A stretch of 64,000 bases of DNA from G020348385 sp964410125 (GTDB taxonomy: Bacteria > Acidobacteriota > Aminicenantia > Aminicenantales > Aminicenantaceae): assembly GCA_964410125.1 (NCBI GenBank), contig CAYPGQ010000013.1:1-64000 (forward strand). Reading direction: 5' to 3'. The notes below the pieces were generated by a model that had not been told where the DNA came from, did not search any database, and saw nothing but the letters and a program-made list of their open reading frames with translations. Made by a program: the position numbers and the translations under genes. This document shows, in pieces, positions 38,610 to 47,531 of this stretch. The stretch's first letter is position 1; each line of letters opens with the position of its first letter.

Positions 38610-39863
38610 TTACTTTAAAACCAATCTGTCCATGTTTCCGAAGCTTTCGTAGGAGGATGTGATAACTTTTTCGCCTGGTTCCAGTCCTTCGAGCACTTCA
38701 AAAAAATCAGGATTTTGCCGTCCGAGTCTTATCCTTCTCTTTATCGCCACATCTCCAGATGGCTCCAGAACATAGGCCCAATTCCCTCCGGTTGTCTGGG
38801 AAAATCCTCCCCGTGCTAACAGGATCGCTTCTGAGATGTCGCCCAGTTCCAATCGGATGTGATACGTTTGTCCAGCCGTTATGCCTTCAGGTGTTTCATC
38901 CACGAACTCCATGTCCACTCTGAACCGCCCCTCAACGACGGTGGGGTATTTCTTGGTGACGATGATGTCATAATTAGTTCCCGCGAATTCGAATGTCCCG
39001 TTTCTCCCTTTTTCCACGCGGGCCAGATAGTGCTCATCGATCCCTGCCATGATCCTGTACCCCTCAAGCGTATCGATTTCCCCTAAGTCCACTCCCGCTT
39101 GTTTGGATTGTCCAATTTCTGCGTCCAAAGATGTCAGATAACCGGAAACAGGCGCCTTGATGGTTAAATTTTCAAGGCGAGATCTGATAATCTCAAGATT
39201 ATTAGTCATCCGTTCGACCTGGCCTTCTAAAGCGTCCACTTGCAATTGCCGGAATTCTATATCCTTTTTCTGGCTCTCGATGGTCAACTCCTTGTTTTTC
39301 ACCAGATATTCATACTGGTCCTTTGCCAACTCGTACTCATGTTGTGAGATTAAATCGTCCTTTATCAGTTCCTGGTAGCGCTCAAAAAATCGTCTCTGCT
39401 GCTGAAGGTTATTTTCCACAAGAGCAAGCCGTTGATTCAAGTCCAGTCGGTACCGATCTATATCAAGCCGTGTGTTGCGGAGGTTGTTTATCTGCTGAAA
39501 CAATTCAGACTCTCGCCACATCAAGTTTATAAGAAGAGTGGTGTTGGCCAGCTTCAAAATCGGGTCTCCCTTTTCCACGTTGGTACCGGCCCTCAAATAA
39601 ATCTCCTCGACCGTTCCCCCTTCGACTGCCGTTAAATAGTGGTAATACGGGAGAACATTTCCCATGACCGGAATAAACTCCTGAAAGGGCCCTCGGATTA
39701 CCTCAGATATGGTAAGACGCTCTGCTTTTACGTTAAGGGAGGACTTGCTCATTCCAAAAACGAAAATATATATAACAAAGGCAATAAATAGCCCCGACCC
39801 TGCAAACATAGCAATTTTTTTTGGAGGCCATTTCTTTTTGTCAATCTGTTTGTCCATTCCCAT
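38610..39863 (-). CDS. HlyD/RND-type periplasmic adaptor (membrane fusion) protein
   Basis: 417 residues. An N-terminal membrane anchor (KIAMFAGSGLFIAFVIYIFVFG) is followed by a lipoyl half (GTVEEIYLRAGTNVEKGDPILKL), a long coiled coil near residues 110-235, the second lipoyl half (TIKAPVSGYLTSLDAEIGQ) and a beta-barrel. It links an inner-membrane ABC permease to TolC. The ATG at 39863 (GGAG seven bases upstream) is chosen over a start at 39965, because the sigma-54 promoter at 39910-39925 would initiate near 39899, inside the longer frame. Confidence 0.9.
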   Translation of the reverse strand: MGMDKQIDKKKWPPKKIAMFAGSGLFIAFVIYIFVFGMSKSSLNVKAERLTISEVIRGPFQEFIPVMGNVLPYYHYLTAVEGGTVEEIYLRAGTNVEKGDPILKLANTTLLINLMWRESELFQQINNLRNTRLDIDRYRLDLNQRLALVENNLQQQRRFFERYQELIKDDLISQHEYELAKDQYEYLVKNKELTIESQKKDIEFRQLQVDALEGQVERMTNNLEIIRSRLENLTIKAPVSGYLTSLDAEIGQSKQAGVDLGEIDTLEGYRIMAGIDEHYLARVEKGRNGTFEFAGTNYDIIVTKKYPTVVEGRFRVDMEFVDETPEGITAGQTYHIRLELGDISEAILLARGGFSQTTGGNWAYVLEPSGDVAIKRRIRLGRQNPDFFEVLEGLEPGEKVITSSYESFGNMDRLVLK

Positions 39864-39909
39864 TTGAGGTCTCCTTATTCGATTGGGCTGTTCATCAGGC
39901 TTTTCCTTT

Positions 39910-39925
39910 TGCAATAATTGTGCCA
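39910..39925 (-). promoter_or_regulatory. Sigma-54 promoter of the adaptor/ATPase operon
   Basis: The minus strand reads TGGCACAATTATTGCA (GG 39924-39923, GC 39912-39911, 10 bp apart). Initiation near 39899 leaves a 36-base leader to the adaptor start at 39863. The two-dyad element begins 55 bp upstream, almost the same distance as at 18369/18422. Confidence 0.78.
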
Positions 39926-39978
39926 GCCTCATAAACCTAGGGGAGGAATTCTGACAGCAGCTCAAATCCTAAAAAAAA

Positions 39979-40018
39979 GTGTTCGATTGCATAACACAGC
40001 CTGTTCATAATCGAACAG
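39979..40018. promoter_or_regulatory. Two-dyad upstream activating element, copy 2
   Basis: TGTT-N9-AACA (39980-39996) and CTGTTC-N6-GAACAG (40001-40018) start 22 bp apart, as in copy 1. The element lies between two divergent sigma-54 promoters (39910-39925 minus, 40085-40100 plus), so one bound activator could serve both and give autoregulation of the regulator gene at 40152. Confidence 0.7.
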
Positions 40019-40084
40019 TTATATTATAATATGGATAGATTCAGAAAGCTATGGGAAGTCTGAGAAATACTGAGATCACATGAA

Positions 40085-40100
40085 CGGCACATATCTTGCA
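40085..40100 (+). promoter_or_regulatory. Sigma-54 promoter of regulator/kinase pair
   Basis: CGGCACATATCTTGCA has GG at 40086-40087 and GC at 40098-40099, 10 bp apart. It differs from consensus only in the first base. Initiation near 40111 leaves about 41 bases to the regulator start. Confidence 0.7.
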
Positions 40101-40151
40101 ACTCTTGCTCTCAACGGATGAATATGAAACTAGCAATACGGAGAATATAAT

Positions 40152-41528
40152 ATGAATAGAAAGACAGGCAAAATCCTCATCATCGATGACGACGAGGACA
40201 TCCTCCAAGCTGCACGGCTACTCCTCAAACAACACGTCACACACGTCCACACAGAAAAAACGCCAGAAGTTCTTCCTTCATTGCTCAAAAACGAAGCATA
40301 CGATGTTATCTTTTTGGATATGAACTTCGCCAAGGGTGCCACAAGCGGAAAGGAAGGATTTTATTGGCTGGATAAAATTCATGAAATCGATCCAAATGCT
40401 GTTGTTATCCTGATCACAGCCTTTGGTGATGTGGACATGGCCGTCCAGGCAATCAAGGAAGGAGCTTCGAATTTTGTCCTCAAGCCCTGGCAAAATGAAA
40501 GGCTCATCGCAACCCTCACCACAGCCATGAACCTCAGGCAAACGCGAACAGAAGCTACAAAACTTCGATCCAAACAGAAACAACTGAGTGCGGACCTCGA
40601 TCAGCCCTTTCACGATTTCATCGGCAAAAGCCCTGCTATGGAAAATGTTTTTAATGCTATTCAAAAAGTCGCCAAGACCGAGGCCAATGTTTTAATACTG
40701 GGGGAAAATGGTACAGGAAAAGAATTGGTAGCCAGAGATCTTCATCGTCAATCTTCCCGAGCCGAGGAAGTTTTCATAAGCGTAGATATGGGTGCATTGA
40801 GTGAAACTCTTTTCGAAAGTGAACTTTTCGGCCATGTGAAAGGCGCCTTCACAGACGCAAAGGGTGACAGGGCCGGCCGCTTCGAGATCGCTTCAGGGGG
40901 AACACTTTTTCTTGATGAAATAGGGAATCTCCCCCTCACTCTCCAAGCAAAACTGTTGACGGTGATAGAAAACAGGAAAGTCATTCGGCTTGGTTCGAAC
41001 AAACTCATAGAAGTGGATGTGCGCCTGATTTGTGCCACAAACATGCCGATTCATGAAATGGTCAATCAAAACAACTTCCGCCAAGATTTGCTCTATCGTA
41101 TCAATACAGTGGAAATTCGGATTCCTCCCCTTCAAGAACGTATCGGCGATATTCCTGCTCTTGTGGAACATTTTTTAAAAATCTACTGCAAAAAGTACAA
41201 TAAGCCATTACGACGCCTGAGTTCTGCTACATTAAAAAGATTGGAGAAGTACCATTGGCCTGGGAATGTAAGAGAACTCCAGCATGCCATCGAGCGGGCC
41301 ATCATCATGAGCGATTCCCAAGTGCTGCAACCAACGGATTTCTTTTTTCCAACTCAGGATGTCAAAGGGGATTCCATGAGTTTTGATGATTATAATCTAG
41401 AGGATATTGAAAAATTGGCCATTCATCGTGCTATCAGCAAACATGGAGGAAACATAACACACGCTGCCGAAGAGCTGGGATTATCGAGAGCATCATTGTA
41501 CCGCAGATTGGAAAAATATGGTCTATAA
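40152..41528 (+). CDS. NtrC-family sigma-54-dependent response regulator with GAFTDA loop
   Basis: 458 residues. The receiver has the acidic pair DDDED and Asp56 in DVIFLDMNF, with a GATSGKEG insertion-like loop after it. The AAA+ domain has Walker A GENGTGKE, a GAFTDA loop in place of GAFTGA, and WPGNVRELQH. The Fis-type helix-turn-helix is NITHAAEELGLSRASLYRRL. The ATG has GGAG eight bases upstream. It overlaps the kinase gene by 11 bp. It is likely to bind the element at 39979-40018 and drive both the adaptor/ATPase operon and itself. Confidence 0.93.
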   Translation: MNRKTGKILIIDDDEDILQAARLLLKQHVTHVHTEKTPEVLPSLLKNEAYDVIFLDMNFAKGATSGKEGFYWLDKIHEIDPNAVVILITAFGDVDMAVQAIKEGASNFVLKPWQNERLIATLTTAMNLRQTRTEATKLRSKQKQLSADLDQPFHDFIGKSPAMENVFNAIQKVAKTEANVLILGENGTGKELVARDLHRQSSRAEEVFISVDMGALSETLFESELFGHVKGAFTDAKGDRAGRFEIASGGTLFLDEIGNLPLTLQAKLLTVIENRKVIRLGSNKLIEVDVRLICATNMPIHEMVNQNNFRQDLLYRINTVEIRIPPLQERIGDIPALVEHFLKIYCKKYNKPLRRLSSATLKRLEKYHWPGNVRELQHAIERAIIMSDSQVLQPTDFFFPTQDVKGDSMSFDDYNLEDIEKLAIHRAISKHGGNITHAAEELGLSRASLYRRLEKYGL

Positions 41529-42873
41529 TAGATTTCGCCTTAGCTGCATCATCCGGATTATCCTTCTAGGCTTTACCATCTTTGGATTTTTCTTCATCCT
41601 ACTTCAAACCTCTCTGTATGCTGCTTTATTTATCGTAGGCATACTCATCATTTATCAAACCTATGCTTTGATTCACTATGTTGAAAAAACCAATAGGGAT
41701 CTGACACGTTTTTTCACCTCTATTAGATACAGCGATTTTTCCCAAACATTTAAAGACGTCGGGTTAGGACCTTCCTTTGACGGGTTGAGGAAATCTTTCA
41801 CAGAGGTCATGAATGTGTTCCGGAAAACGAGAAAAGAAAAAGAAGAACATTACCAGTATCTTCAGACCATCGTCCAACATATCGGGATCGGATTGATCGC
41901 CTATCAACCCAACGGAGATGTCGAATTGATCAACACAGCCGCCAAGCGTCTTCTCGGTATCCCTGCTTTAAAAAGCATCCAGTCTCTCGAAACATTCAGC
42001 AAGCCTCTTGTAGACACGCTTTTTAAGATAAAACCCAAAGAACGTGCATTGATCAAGGTCGAAGACCAAAACGAGTTGCTTCATCTAGCCCTGTATGCCA
42101 CAGAATTCAAATTGAGAGGACAAACTTTTTCTCTTGTATCCATCCAAAACATTCACAGCGAATTGGAGGAAAGAGAGATCGCAGCCTGGCAGAAACTCAT
42201 CCGGGTGATCACACATGAAATTATGAATTCCATCACTCCCATATCCTCGTTAGCCTCGACTATCAATGAAATGCTCAAGGATAGCTATCAAATTCCCGCA
42301 GCAAAACAAAAAATCGATTCCGAGTCATTGACAGATATTCATGAAGCTGCCCAGACCATCCAAAAAAGAAGTCAAGGTTTGCTTCATTTTGTCGATGCAT
42401 ACAGGAACCTGACCCTGATCCAAAAACCCAGTTTTCAGTTATTTCCTGTCAAAGAACTTTTCTCACGCGTAGAAAAACTCATGCAAGCTAATATCAAAGA
42501 AAAGTCCATTCGTCTCCGGATAAACGTCGATCCTAAAACGTTAGAACTCACAGCAGATCCTGAACTCATCGAACAGGTCTTGATCAATCTTCTTCTGAAC
42601 GCACTTCAAGCGATTGGAGGACAGAAAAAAGCGAAGATCGATTTGATCTCTCATCTGGATGGAAGGGGACGGATTCTCATCCAAGTCAAAGACAATGGCC
42701 CAGGAATCGTTTCAGAAAATCTCGAAAAAATCTTCATTCCGTTTTTTTCGACAAAAGACAAGGGATCCGGTATCGGTCTCAGCCTATCCAGGCAAATAAT
42801 ACGTCTTCATCATGGTTCCATCACGGTCCAATCCGAACCAAAAAAACAGACAATATTTACGCTAAGATTCTAA
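41518..42873 (+). CDS. Membrane-bound sensor histidine kinase
   Basis: 451 residues. Two adjoining membrane helices (about residues 9-32 and 35-50) have almost no periplasmic loop between them, so sensing is probably within the membrane or in the cytosol. A PAS-like domain (IVQHIGIGLIAYQPNGDVELINTAAKRLLG) lies near 120-225. His233 is in VITHEIMNSITPISSL. The ATPase domain has NLLLNALQAIGG, DNGPGI and GSGIGLSLSRQI. It forms a two-component pair with the overlapping regulator. Confidence 0.92.
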   Translation: MVYNRFRLSCIIRIILLGFTIFGFFFILLQTSLYAALFIVGILIIYQTYALIHYVEKTNRDLTRFFTSIRYSDFSQTFKDVGLGPSFDGLRKSFTEVMNVFRKTRKEKEEHYQYLQTIVQHIGIGLIAYQPNGDVELINTAAKRLLGIPALKSIQSLETFSKPLVDTLFKIKPKERALIKVEDQNELLHLALYATEFKLRGQTFSLVSIQNIHSELEEREIAAWQKLIRVITHEIMNSITPISSLASTINEMLKDSYQIPAAKQKIDSESLTDIHEAAQTIQKRSQGLLHFVDAYRNLTLIQKPSFQLFPVKELFSRVEKLMQANIKEKSIRLRINVDPKTLELTADPELIEQVLINLLLNALQAIGGQKKAKIDLISHLDGRGRILIQVKDNGPGIVSENLEKIFIPFFSTKDKGSGIGLSLSRQIIRLHHGSITVQSEPKKQTIFTLRF

Positions 42874-42882
42874 CCTGAACAG

Positions 42883-42912
42883 TTCATAAATAGTGTCGGC
42901 ATAATTTATGAA
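42883..42912. terminator. Inverted repeat between convergent genes
   Basis: TTCATAAAT-N12-ATTTATGAA is a perfect 9-bp inverted repeat in the 56-bp gap between the kinase gene and the convergent beta-CASP gene. It is AT-rich and has no T run, so it is at most a weak bidirectional terminator. Confidence 0.35.
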
Positions 42913-42929
42913 TAATCCTGGTCAACCTT

Positions 42930-44327
42930 CTACATGTCCCATTCATCAGAATAGCGGGGCGTAGTGACTTTCCACCCTTTTTTCCTGCGGATCAAATCGG
43001 AAAGACTGTGAGAAGATTCTTTTTCCCCATGGACAAGAAAAAGACGGGCCGGTGGAGACCGGAAGGCATCCAGCCATCTGAAAAGGTCCTGTTGCCCTGC
43101 ATGGGCAGAAAATCCCTGGATCTGCTCGATTTTCGCCCTTACAGGATAACTTTTCCCATGTATGCGCACCTCGGGTTTTCCATCCAGAATTTGCCGGCCC
43201 AGTGTCCCACGAGCTTGATATCCTACAAAAAGAACCGTAGACTCGGGACGGGAGATGTTATGAACAAGGTGATGTTTGATACGGCCCCCTGTGCACATTC
43301 CTGAGCCTGCCATTATGATTGTAGAACCTCTTATGGAATTGATGGATTTTGATTCGACTGTTGTTCGGGTCAGTCTCAATCCAGGGAATCCAAATGGTTC
43401 TTTCCCTTCTTTCAAGAGTTTTAAAACATCTTTATCCAAGGAGTCCTGGTATTGCACAAAAACCTCTGTGACATCCAAGGCCATCGGGCTATCTAGGAAG
43501 GTCATCAAATACGGGATCCGGTTCTGTCTGCTCAATCGACCCAAATGGAACAACAATTCCTGGGCCCGTTCGATGGCAAAGGTCGGAATCACCACATTCC
43601 CTCCCCTTTCCACCGTTTCATTGATAATTTCACATAACAATCTATCCACATCTTCTGGCTCTTCGTGGTCGCGATTGCCGTAAGTGGTCTCCATAACTAT
43701 GTAGTCCGCATGATCGAACACTGCCGGATCTTTCATCAGAGGCCGATTCCATTGACCGATATCCCCAGAAAACAGCACGGTTTCTTGTCGCCCCTTTTCC
43801 CGTACGATCACCTCGATAATGGCTGATCCCAAGATATGTCCGGCATCATGGAAGCGCACCTCCCACTGGTCTTTGAGCGGGATGGATTTATTGTATGGGA
43901 CACCCTGAGCTAAGCGCAAAGCACGCTCGGCATCCTTCACAGTGTACAGCGGAATTTCCGGATAAGGTCCTTTTCGTCCTTCTCTTTTGTGCCGTTTTTT
44001 CTTGTAGGATGCATCTTCTTCATGGATTCGTGCTGAATCCAGCAAAACAATCGGCAGCAAAGCTTCTGACGGAGACGTGAGCAAAATCGGGCCCGAAAAT
44101 CCTTCCCGGACAAATTTTGGAATAAGTCCACAGTGATCAAGATGGACATGAGTCAGTAAGAGCATATCGATAGTATCAGGATCAACAGGAAAAGGATCCC
44201 AGTTCCGCGCCAAAAATTCCCTTTCCTGATAGAGGCCACAATCCACCAGCACACGAGCCGTTTCTGTCTCGAGCAGAGAGCAAGACCCCGTTACCTGTTG
44301 GTTGGCACCGAGGAATTTTATTTTCAT
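42930..44327 (-). CDS. Metallo-beta-lactamase/beta-CASP RNA-processing exonuclease-like protein
   Basis: 465 residues. The zinc motif THVHLDHCG, the later FHDAGHILGSA and FSGDIG, the beta-CASP segment (VVIPTFAIERAQELLFHL) and the C-terminal GSGMCTGGRIKHHL and GFSAHAGQQDL match the YSH1/CPSF73-like group, which degrade or process RNA. The start ATG directly follows the stop of the upstream permease-like gene (TAGATG). Cytoplasmic enzyme. Confidence 0.92.
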   Translation of the reverse strand: MKIKFLGANQQVTGSCSLLETETARVLVDCGLYQEREFLARNWDPFPVDPDTIDMLLLTHVHLDHCGLIPKFVREGFSGPILLTSPSEALLPIVLLDSARIHEEDASYKKKRHKREGRKGPYPEIPLYTVKDAERALRLAQGVPYNKSIPLKDQWEVRFHDAGHILGSAIIEVIVREKGRQETVLFSGDIGQWNRPLMKDPAVFDHADYIVMETTYGNRDHEEPEDVDRLLCEIINETVERGGNVVIPTFAIERAQELLFHLGRLSRQNRIPYLMTFLDSPMALDVTEVFVQYQDSLDKDVLKLLKEGKEPFGFPGLRLTRTTVESKSINSIRGSTIIMAGSGMCTGGRIKHHLVHNISRPESTVLFVGYQARGTLGRQILDGKPEVRIHGKSYPVRAKIEQIQGFSAHAGQQDLFRWLDAFRSPPARLFLVHGEKESSHSLSDLIRRKKGWKVTTPRYSDEWDM

Positions 44328-44822
44328 CTACTTGACACCTGAGAAAGTGAGTTGAGCGATAAAGCCAGCAATCGGTGGAAAGAAAAAAGTGCAAGCCAAA
44401 CGGATAAGGGTAAATTTCCAACCCAAGATCCCGATCTCCATCGGCAATCTTGACACTGCCCAAAGCGACCAGGCCGTCAAGAAGGCCACCAAAGTTCCCA
44501 CTCCTGCTCCCGCTTTGAGTAGTCCGGCAACGACAGGCAAACTGACATACGGGCCTCCAGGCGTCAACCCGCCAGCAATTGTCCCGATGAGGATTCCTTT
44601 TAGACCCGACTCCTCCCCTATCCACTTCGATAGCAACTCTTGCGGCAAAAGAACTTGAATCATCCCGGCCACGATAAAAGCGAACAGCAAAAGAGGAAGA
44701 ATCTCCACTATCATCTTCAAGCCAGAATTTAATCCTTGGATGTGTTGCCCTTCTCCTCTTGAATAACCGATCGCCAGAAGAACAGTGGCCAATATAGCCA
44801 TAATGATGGTTGGTATCAGCAT
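44328..44822 (-). CDS. Small ArsP/YraQ-type permease-like membrane protein
   Basis: 164 residues with four to five membrane helices. GGLTPGGPYVSLPVVAGLLKAGAGVG is the conserved loop of the predicted permease family PF03773 (ArsP_1/YraQ). Full-length members have about 300 residues, so this is a half-length form. The ATG at 44822 begins the first helix directly and has AGGAG ten bases upstream; a GTG at 44849 is the alternative. It lies 11 to 38 bp after the membrane protein gene at 44861. Substrate unknown. Confidence 0.7.
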   Translation of the reverse strand: MLIPTIIMAILATVLLAIGYSRGEGQHIQGLNSGLKMIVEILPLLLFAFIVAGMIQVLLPQELLSKWIGEESGLKGILIGTIAGGLTPGGPYVSLPVVAGLLKAGAGVGTLVAFLTAWSLWAVSRLPMEIGILGWKFTLIRLACTFFFPPIAGFIAQLTFSGVK

Positions 44823-44860
44823 ATTCCAATTTCTCCTTTTTTTTGTCACTTCTTAACTCG

Positions 44861-45325
44861 TCAATGACTTGTCCTGGACCTAATCCATTCCTCCCAGTTG
44901 ATGTATCGTGGAAAATACATCACAAAAAGAACGAAGGACATAATCATTAAAACATAAAAATCTTGAGCGTTACCGCTTAAAAAGAATAGCACCAATCCCA
45001 AAATTACTGGCACTTCGCAGAGAGTCGCACTTATCATCGACATCCTTTGAAGATGATTGATAAGGATTCTGGCTTCAACCGTCTTTATGCTTTTCGTTGC
45101 AGTCTCCCTAATGAATTTTATCAGGAAAATCTGTACCAACCCCAAGGCATAAATAGCATACCGAAGCCAGGGGAAGTCGATTTTTTCCATCATTCCGTGG
45201 AAGTCTGGGATACGAACTTTGAGAACTTCGAATACGACAAGATATATGACGAGTGAAAGCATAAAAGCGATATAAAGAATAGCGGATGTTTTGTAAGCTT
45301 TTTTCAAATCCTGAGTGTAATCCAT
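44861..45325 (-). CDS. Hypothetical four-helix membrane protein
   Basis: 154 residues with about four membrane helices (near 14-32, 50-67, 98-117 and 122-140) and a C-terminal WEEWIRSR. The amphipathic segment RETATKSIKTVEARILINHLQRM separates two hairpins. I recognise no family. It is first in a three-gene unit with the ArsP-like protein and the beta-CASP nuclease, behind a good sigma-70 promoter. Confidence 0.7.
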   Translation of the reverse strand: MDYTQDLKKAYKTSAILYIAFMLSLVIYLVVFEVLKVRIPDFHGMMEKIDFPWLRYAIYALGLVQIFLIKFIRETATKSIKTVEARILINHLQRMSMISATLCEVPVILGLVLFFLSGNAQDFYVLMIMSFVLFVMYFPRYINWEEWIRSRTSH

Positions 45326-45350
45326 GTTTTTCTACAAAGAATTCTTTTGC

Positions 45351-45379
45351 AGTATATGACATTCTTTTACGTCTGACAA
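45351..45379 (-). promoter_or_regulatory. Sigma-70 promoter of the 45325-42930 operon
   Basis: On the minus strand TTGTCA (45379-45374), a 17-bp spacer and TATACT (45356-45351) lie 25 bp before the start codon at 45325. Both hexamers match consensus at five of six positions. Confidence 0.6.
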
Positions 45380-45433
45380 ATTTAATGTCGCTGTGGGCAT
45401 ACCTATAAGAATGATTATTTCCCAGAAATATGT

Positions 45434-45586
45434 ATGCTGGCCCGCCCCACTCTACAATTGCCGTACTGGCTAGGAAGTGGCCCATGGAAAGAAAAGTGTT
45501 TCCCCGCAGAATACCAAAAAGTCGGCCATATGGATAAAGAGGTCATCGATGATATCGTTAACTGGATACAAAAAGTTAAAAAATAG
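45434..45586 (+). pseudogene. Short gene remnant, unidentified
   Basis: A 50-codon frame on the plus strand ends GHMDKEVIDDIVNWIQKVKK just before the convergent ATPase gene. The frame is open upstream to 45385 without a start or ribosome site. The end looks like the C-terminus of a longer protein (an alpha/beta hydrolase or cytochrome c tail are possibilities), so this is probably a decayed fragment. Identity not established. Confidence 0.3.
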
Positions 45587-45589
45587 CGC

Positions 45590-46261
45590 TTAAGCTCCGT
45601 TGTTTTCTATCGAACCATCTTTTAATTTCACTACCCGTTGCGCCCGGCCTGAGATATTGGGATTGTGGGTAATCACGACTATGGTATGCCCTTGATACCA
45701 GAGATCTTGAAATATTGCCAGGATTTCGTCGCCGGATTGTGTGTCTAGGTTTCCGGTGGGTTCATCCGCCAGTATCAGGCTCGGATTATTTGCCAGGGAT
45801 CTCGCAATAGCTACCCTCTGCATCTCGCCGCCGGATAATTCATTCGGTTTGTGACGAGCCCTTTTTGCCAGTCCGACTTTATCCAGCAATTTCATGGTCC
45901 GTTCTTTCCGGGTTTTTGTCTTCACTCCCATGAACAACATCGGCAATTCTACATTTTCAAAAGCGGTGGCATAAGGAAGAAGGTTGAAATTTTGGAAGAC
46001 AAATCCGATCCGTTCATTCCGGATTTCGGCCAACTTATTATGATTAAAACTCTCGACATTTATATCTTCGAAGTAGTATTCGCCCGAAGAAGGAGTATCC
46101 AGGCATCCCATAATATTCATCAGCGTGGATTTTCCTGAGCCAGAAGGACCTATCAATCCTATAAACTCATTTTTCTTGATTTCCAGATCGATCCATTTCA
46201 ATGCCTCGACCTTGACTTCCCCTGTTCCGTATACCTTGCTGATCTCGTTCAATCTGATCAT
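45590..46261 (-). CDS. MacB-type ABC transporter ATPase
   Basis: 223 residues. Walker A GPSGSGKS (residues 38-45), signature LSGGEMQRVAIARS, Walker B LILADEPTGN, H-loop HTIVVITHN. The ATG at 46261 has GAGGAG six bases upstream. It is last in a four-gene exporter operon: adaptor, two permeases, ATPase. It differs from the other two ATPases in the window in having GGEMQRV in place of GGQQQ in the signature, so it belongs to a separate MacB subgroup. Confidence 0.93.
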   Translation of the reverse strand: MIRLNEISKVYGTGEVKVEALKWIDLEIKKNEFIGLIGPSGSGKSTLMNIMGCLDTPSSGEYYFEDINVESFNHNKLAEIRNERIGFVFQNFNLLPYATAFENVELPMLFMGVKTKTRKERTMKLLDKVGLAKRARHKPNELSGGEMQRVAIARSLANNPSLILADEPTGNLDTQSGDEILAIFQDLWYQGHTIVVITHNPNISGRAQRVVKLKDGSIENNGA

Positions 46262-46274
46262 CCCATTCTCCTCA

Positions 46275-47522
46275 TCATTCATACCTGAGGGCCTCTACGG
46301 GCCTCAAAGACGCCGCCTTTCTTGCAGGGAATAGGCCGGCGAGAAATCCGATAACGCCCAGGATCATGGCAGTCAAAAACATGATATCCGCTGAAATGAC
46401 GGGGTGAGCCATAAGATCTGCCACATCGCCTTCCAGAGGAAGGGCTTTGAACAGACCGACGGTCAGAAACGAAAGAAGGATTCCAACCGCACCCCCGATA
46501 AGGGCTATCATCAATGCTTCCGAGACAAATTGAAAAAGCACATACCTTTTTTTGGCTCCTAAGGCCATTTTGATTCCGATCTCCTTGGTTCTTTTCTTTG
46601 CCGAGACATACATGATGTTGGTCACACCCACTCCGGCAACGATCAGGGTTAAACCCCCGATTATGCCCATAAAAATTTGGATTCCAAGAAAAATCTTATC
46701 GAACAGTTCTTCATCCTCGATCGTGTCCCAAGTTCTTAAAGCCTGGGAATCCTTGGGATCGAATTTGTGTTTTGCCGCAAGGGCCTTGTACACAGCATCT
46801 TTTATGGCAGAAGTTCGGGCGATGTCCTCGGGCATATAAATAAACCGTTGAATGTACTCATCTCCATATATGGTTTGGTATGTGGAATAAGGAATGGCCG
46901 CCTTATCCACATCCGGACCGTTATACATGCTGTTCTGAATCTTATCCTGCATAACGCCGATAACAAGAAACGGGATGGCGTTGATCATGATGGTTTTCCC
47001 GACAGGTTTTTCGTTTTCGAAAAGCCTCCTGGCTATTTCTGTCCCAAGAAAGACCACTCTCCGTTTGTTTTGAAGATCGACAGGGTTAATGAAGCGACTC
47101 CCCCTTTGGGGATAGTATGTTCTCATCTCCTCAAAAGAGGGAGAGACTCCGATAACTCTTTCCGTGAAAGACTTGCGTCCAAGAGTTAGAGTGTTGGCAT
47201 AACGGTCGCCTTCGGGGCTGATGTATTTTATCCCTGGCACTTTGTTTTTGAGGAGCTCCACGTCCTCCTTGCGCAGAAGAATTTGTCGGCCCTTTCCCAA
47301 TCCTTTATAAGGAATGGATGTCTGGCCACCGGAAACGATGACAATGCCTGTTCCCAATCCCTGGTTTGCGATTTTCATCTGCCTGTTTAGACCTTCTCCG
47401 AACGCCAAAAGAATTACGATGGAAAAAGTTCCCCATGCAAGGGCAAAAATGGTCAAGCTGATCCTTTTTCTCTGTCTCCGGAGCTCTCTGTAAAACATTC
47501 GGAGCAAGTAAAGCGTTTTCAT
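46275..47522 (-). CDS. MacB-like single-unit ABC permease
   Basis: 415 residues, one MacB/FtsX unit: a first helix (ISLTIFALAWGTFSIVILLAFG), a periplasmic domain of about 230 residues, and three C-terminal helices. The FtsX signature is AKKRTKEIGIKMALGAKKR and the C-terminus is SLRPVEALRYE. The ribosome site before the ATG at 47522 is weak. It pairs with the homologous permease at 47532 to form the membrane dimer, here encoded as two genes and not as the duplicated 800-residue form. Confidence 0.9.
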   Translation of the reverse strand: MKTLYLLRMFYRELRRQRKRISLTIFALAWGTFSIVILLAFGEGLNRQMKIANQGLGTGIVIVSGGQTSIPYKGLGKGRQILLRKEDVELLKNKVPGIKYISPEGDRYANTLTLGRKSFTERVIGVSPSFEEMRTYYPQRGSRFINPVDLQNKRRVVFLGTEIARRLFENEKPVGKTIMINAIPFLVIGVMQDKIQNSMYNGPDVDKAAIPYSTYQTIYGDEYIQRFIYMPEDIARTSAIKDAVYKALAAKHKFDPKDSQALRTWDTIEDEELFDKIFLGIQIFMGIIGGLTLIVAGVGVTNIMYVSAKKRTKEIGIKMALGAKKRYVLFQFVSEALMIALIGGAVGILLSFLTVGLFKALPLEGDVADLMAHPVISADIMFLTAMILGVIGFLAGLFPARKAASLRPVEALRYE

Positions 47523-47531
47523 GTTTTTTTT

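Noticed and set aside
40000..40012. Possible sigma-54 element on the minus strand within the double-dyad element (AGGCTGTGTTATGCA)
   Set aside because: The GG and GC are 9 bp apart, not 10, and a perfect element exists at 39910-39925.
44182..44829. A 215-codon minus-strand frame overlapping two genes
   Set aside because: It lies out of frame over the ArsP-like and beta-CASP genes, which have clear family motifs, and its product is low-complexity and unlike any protein.
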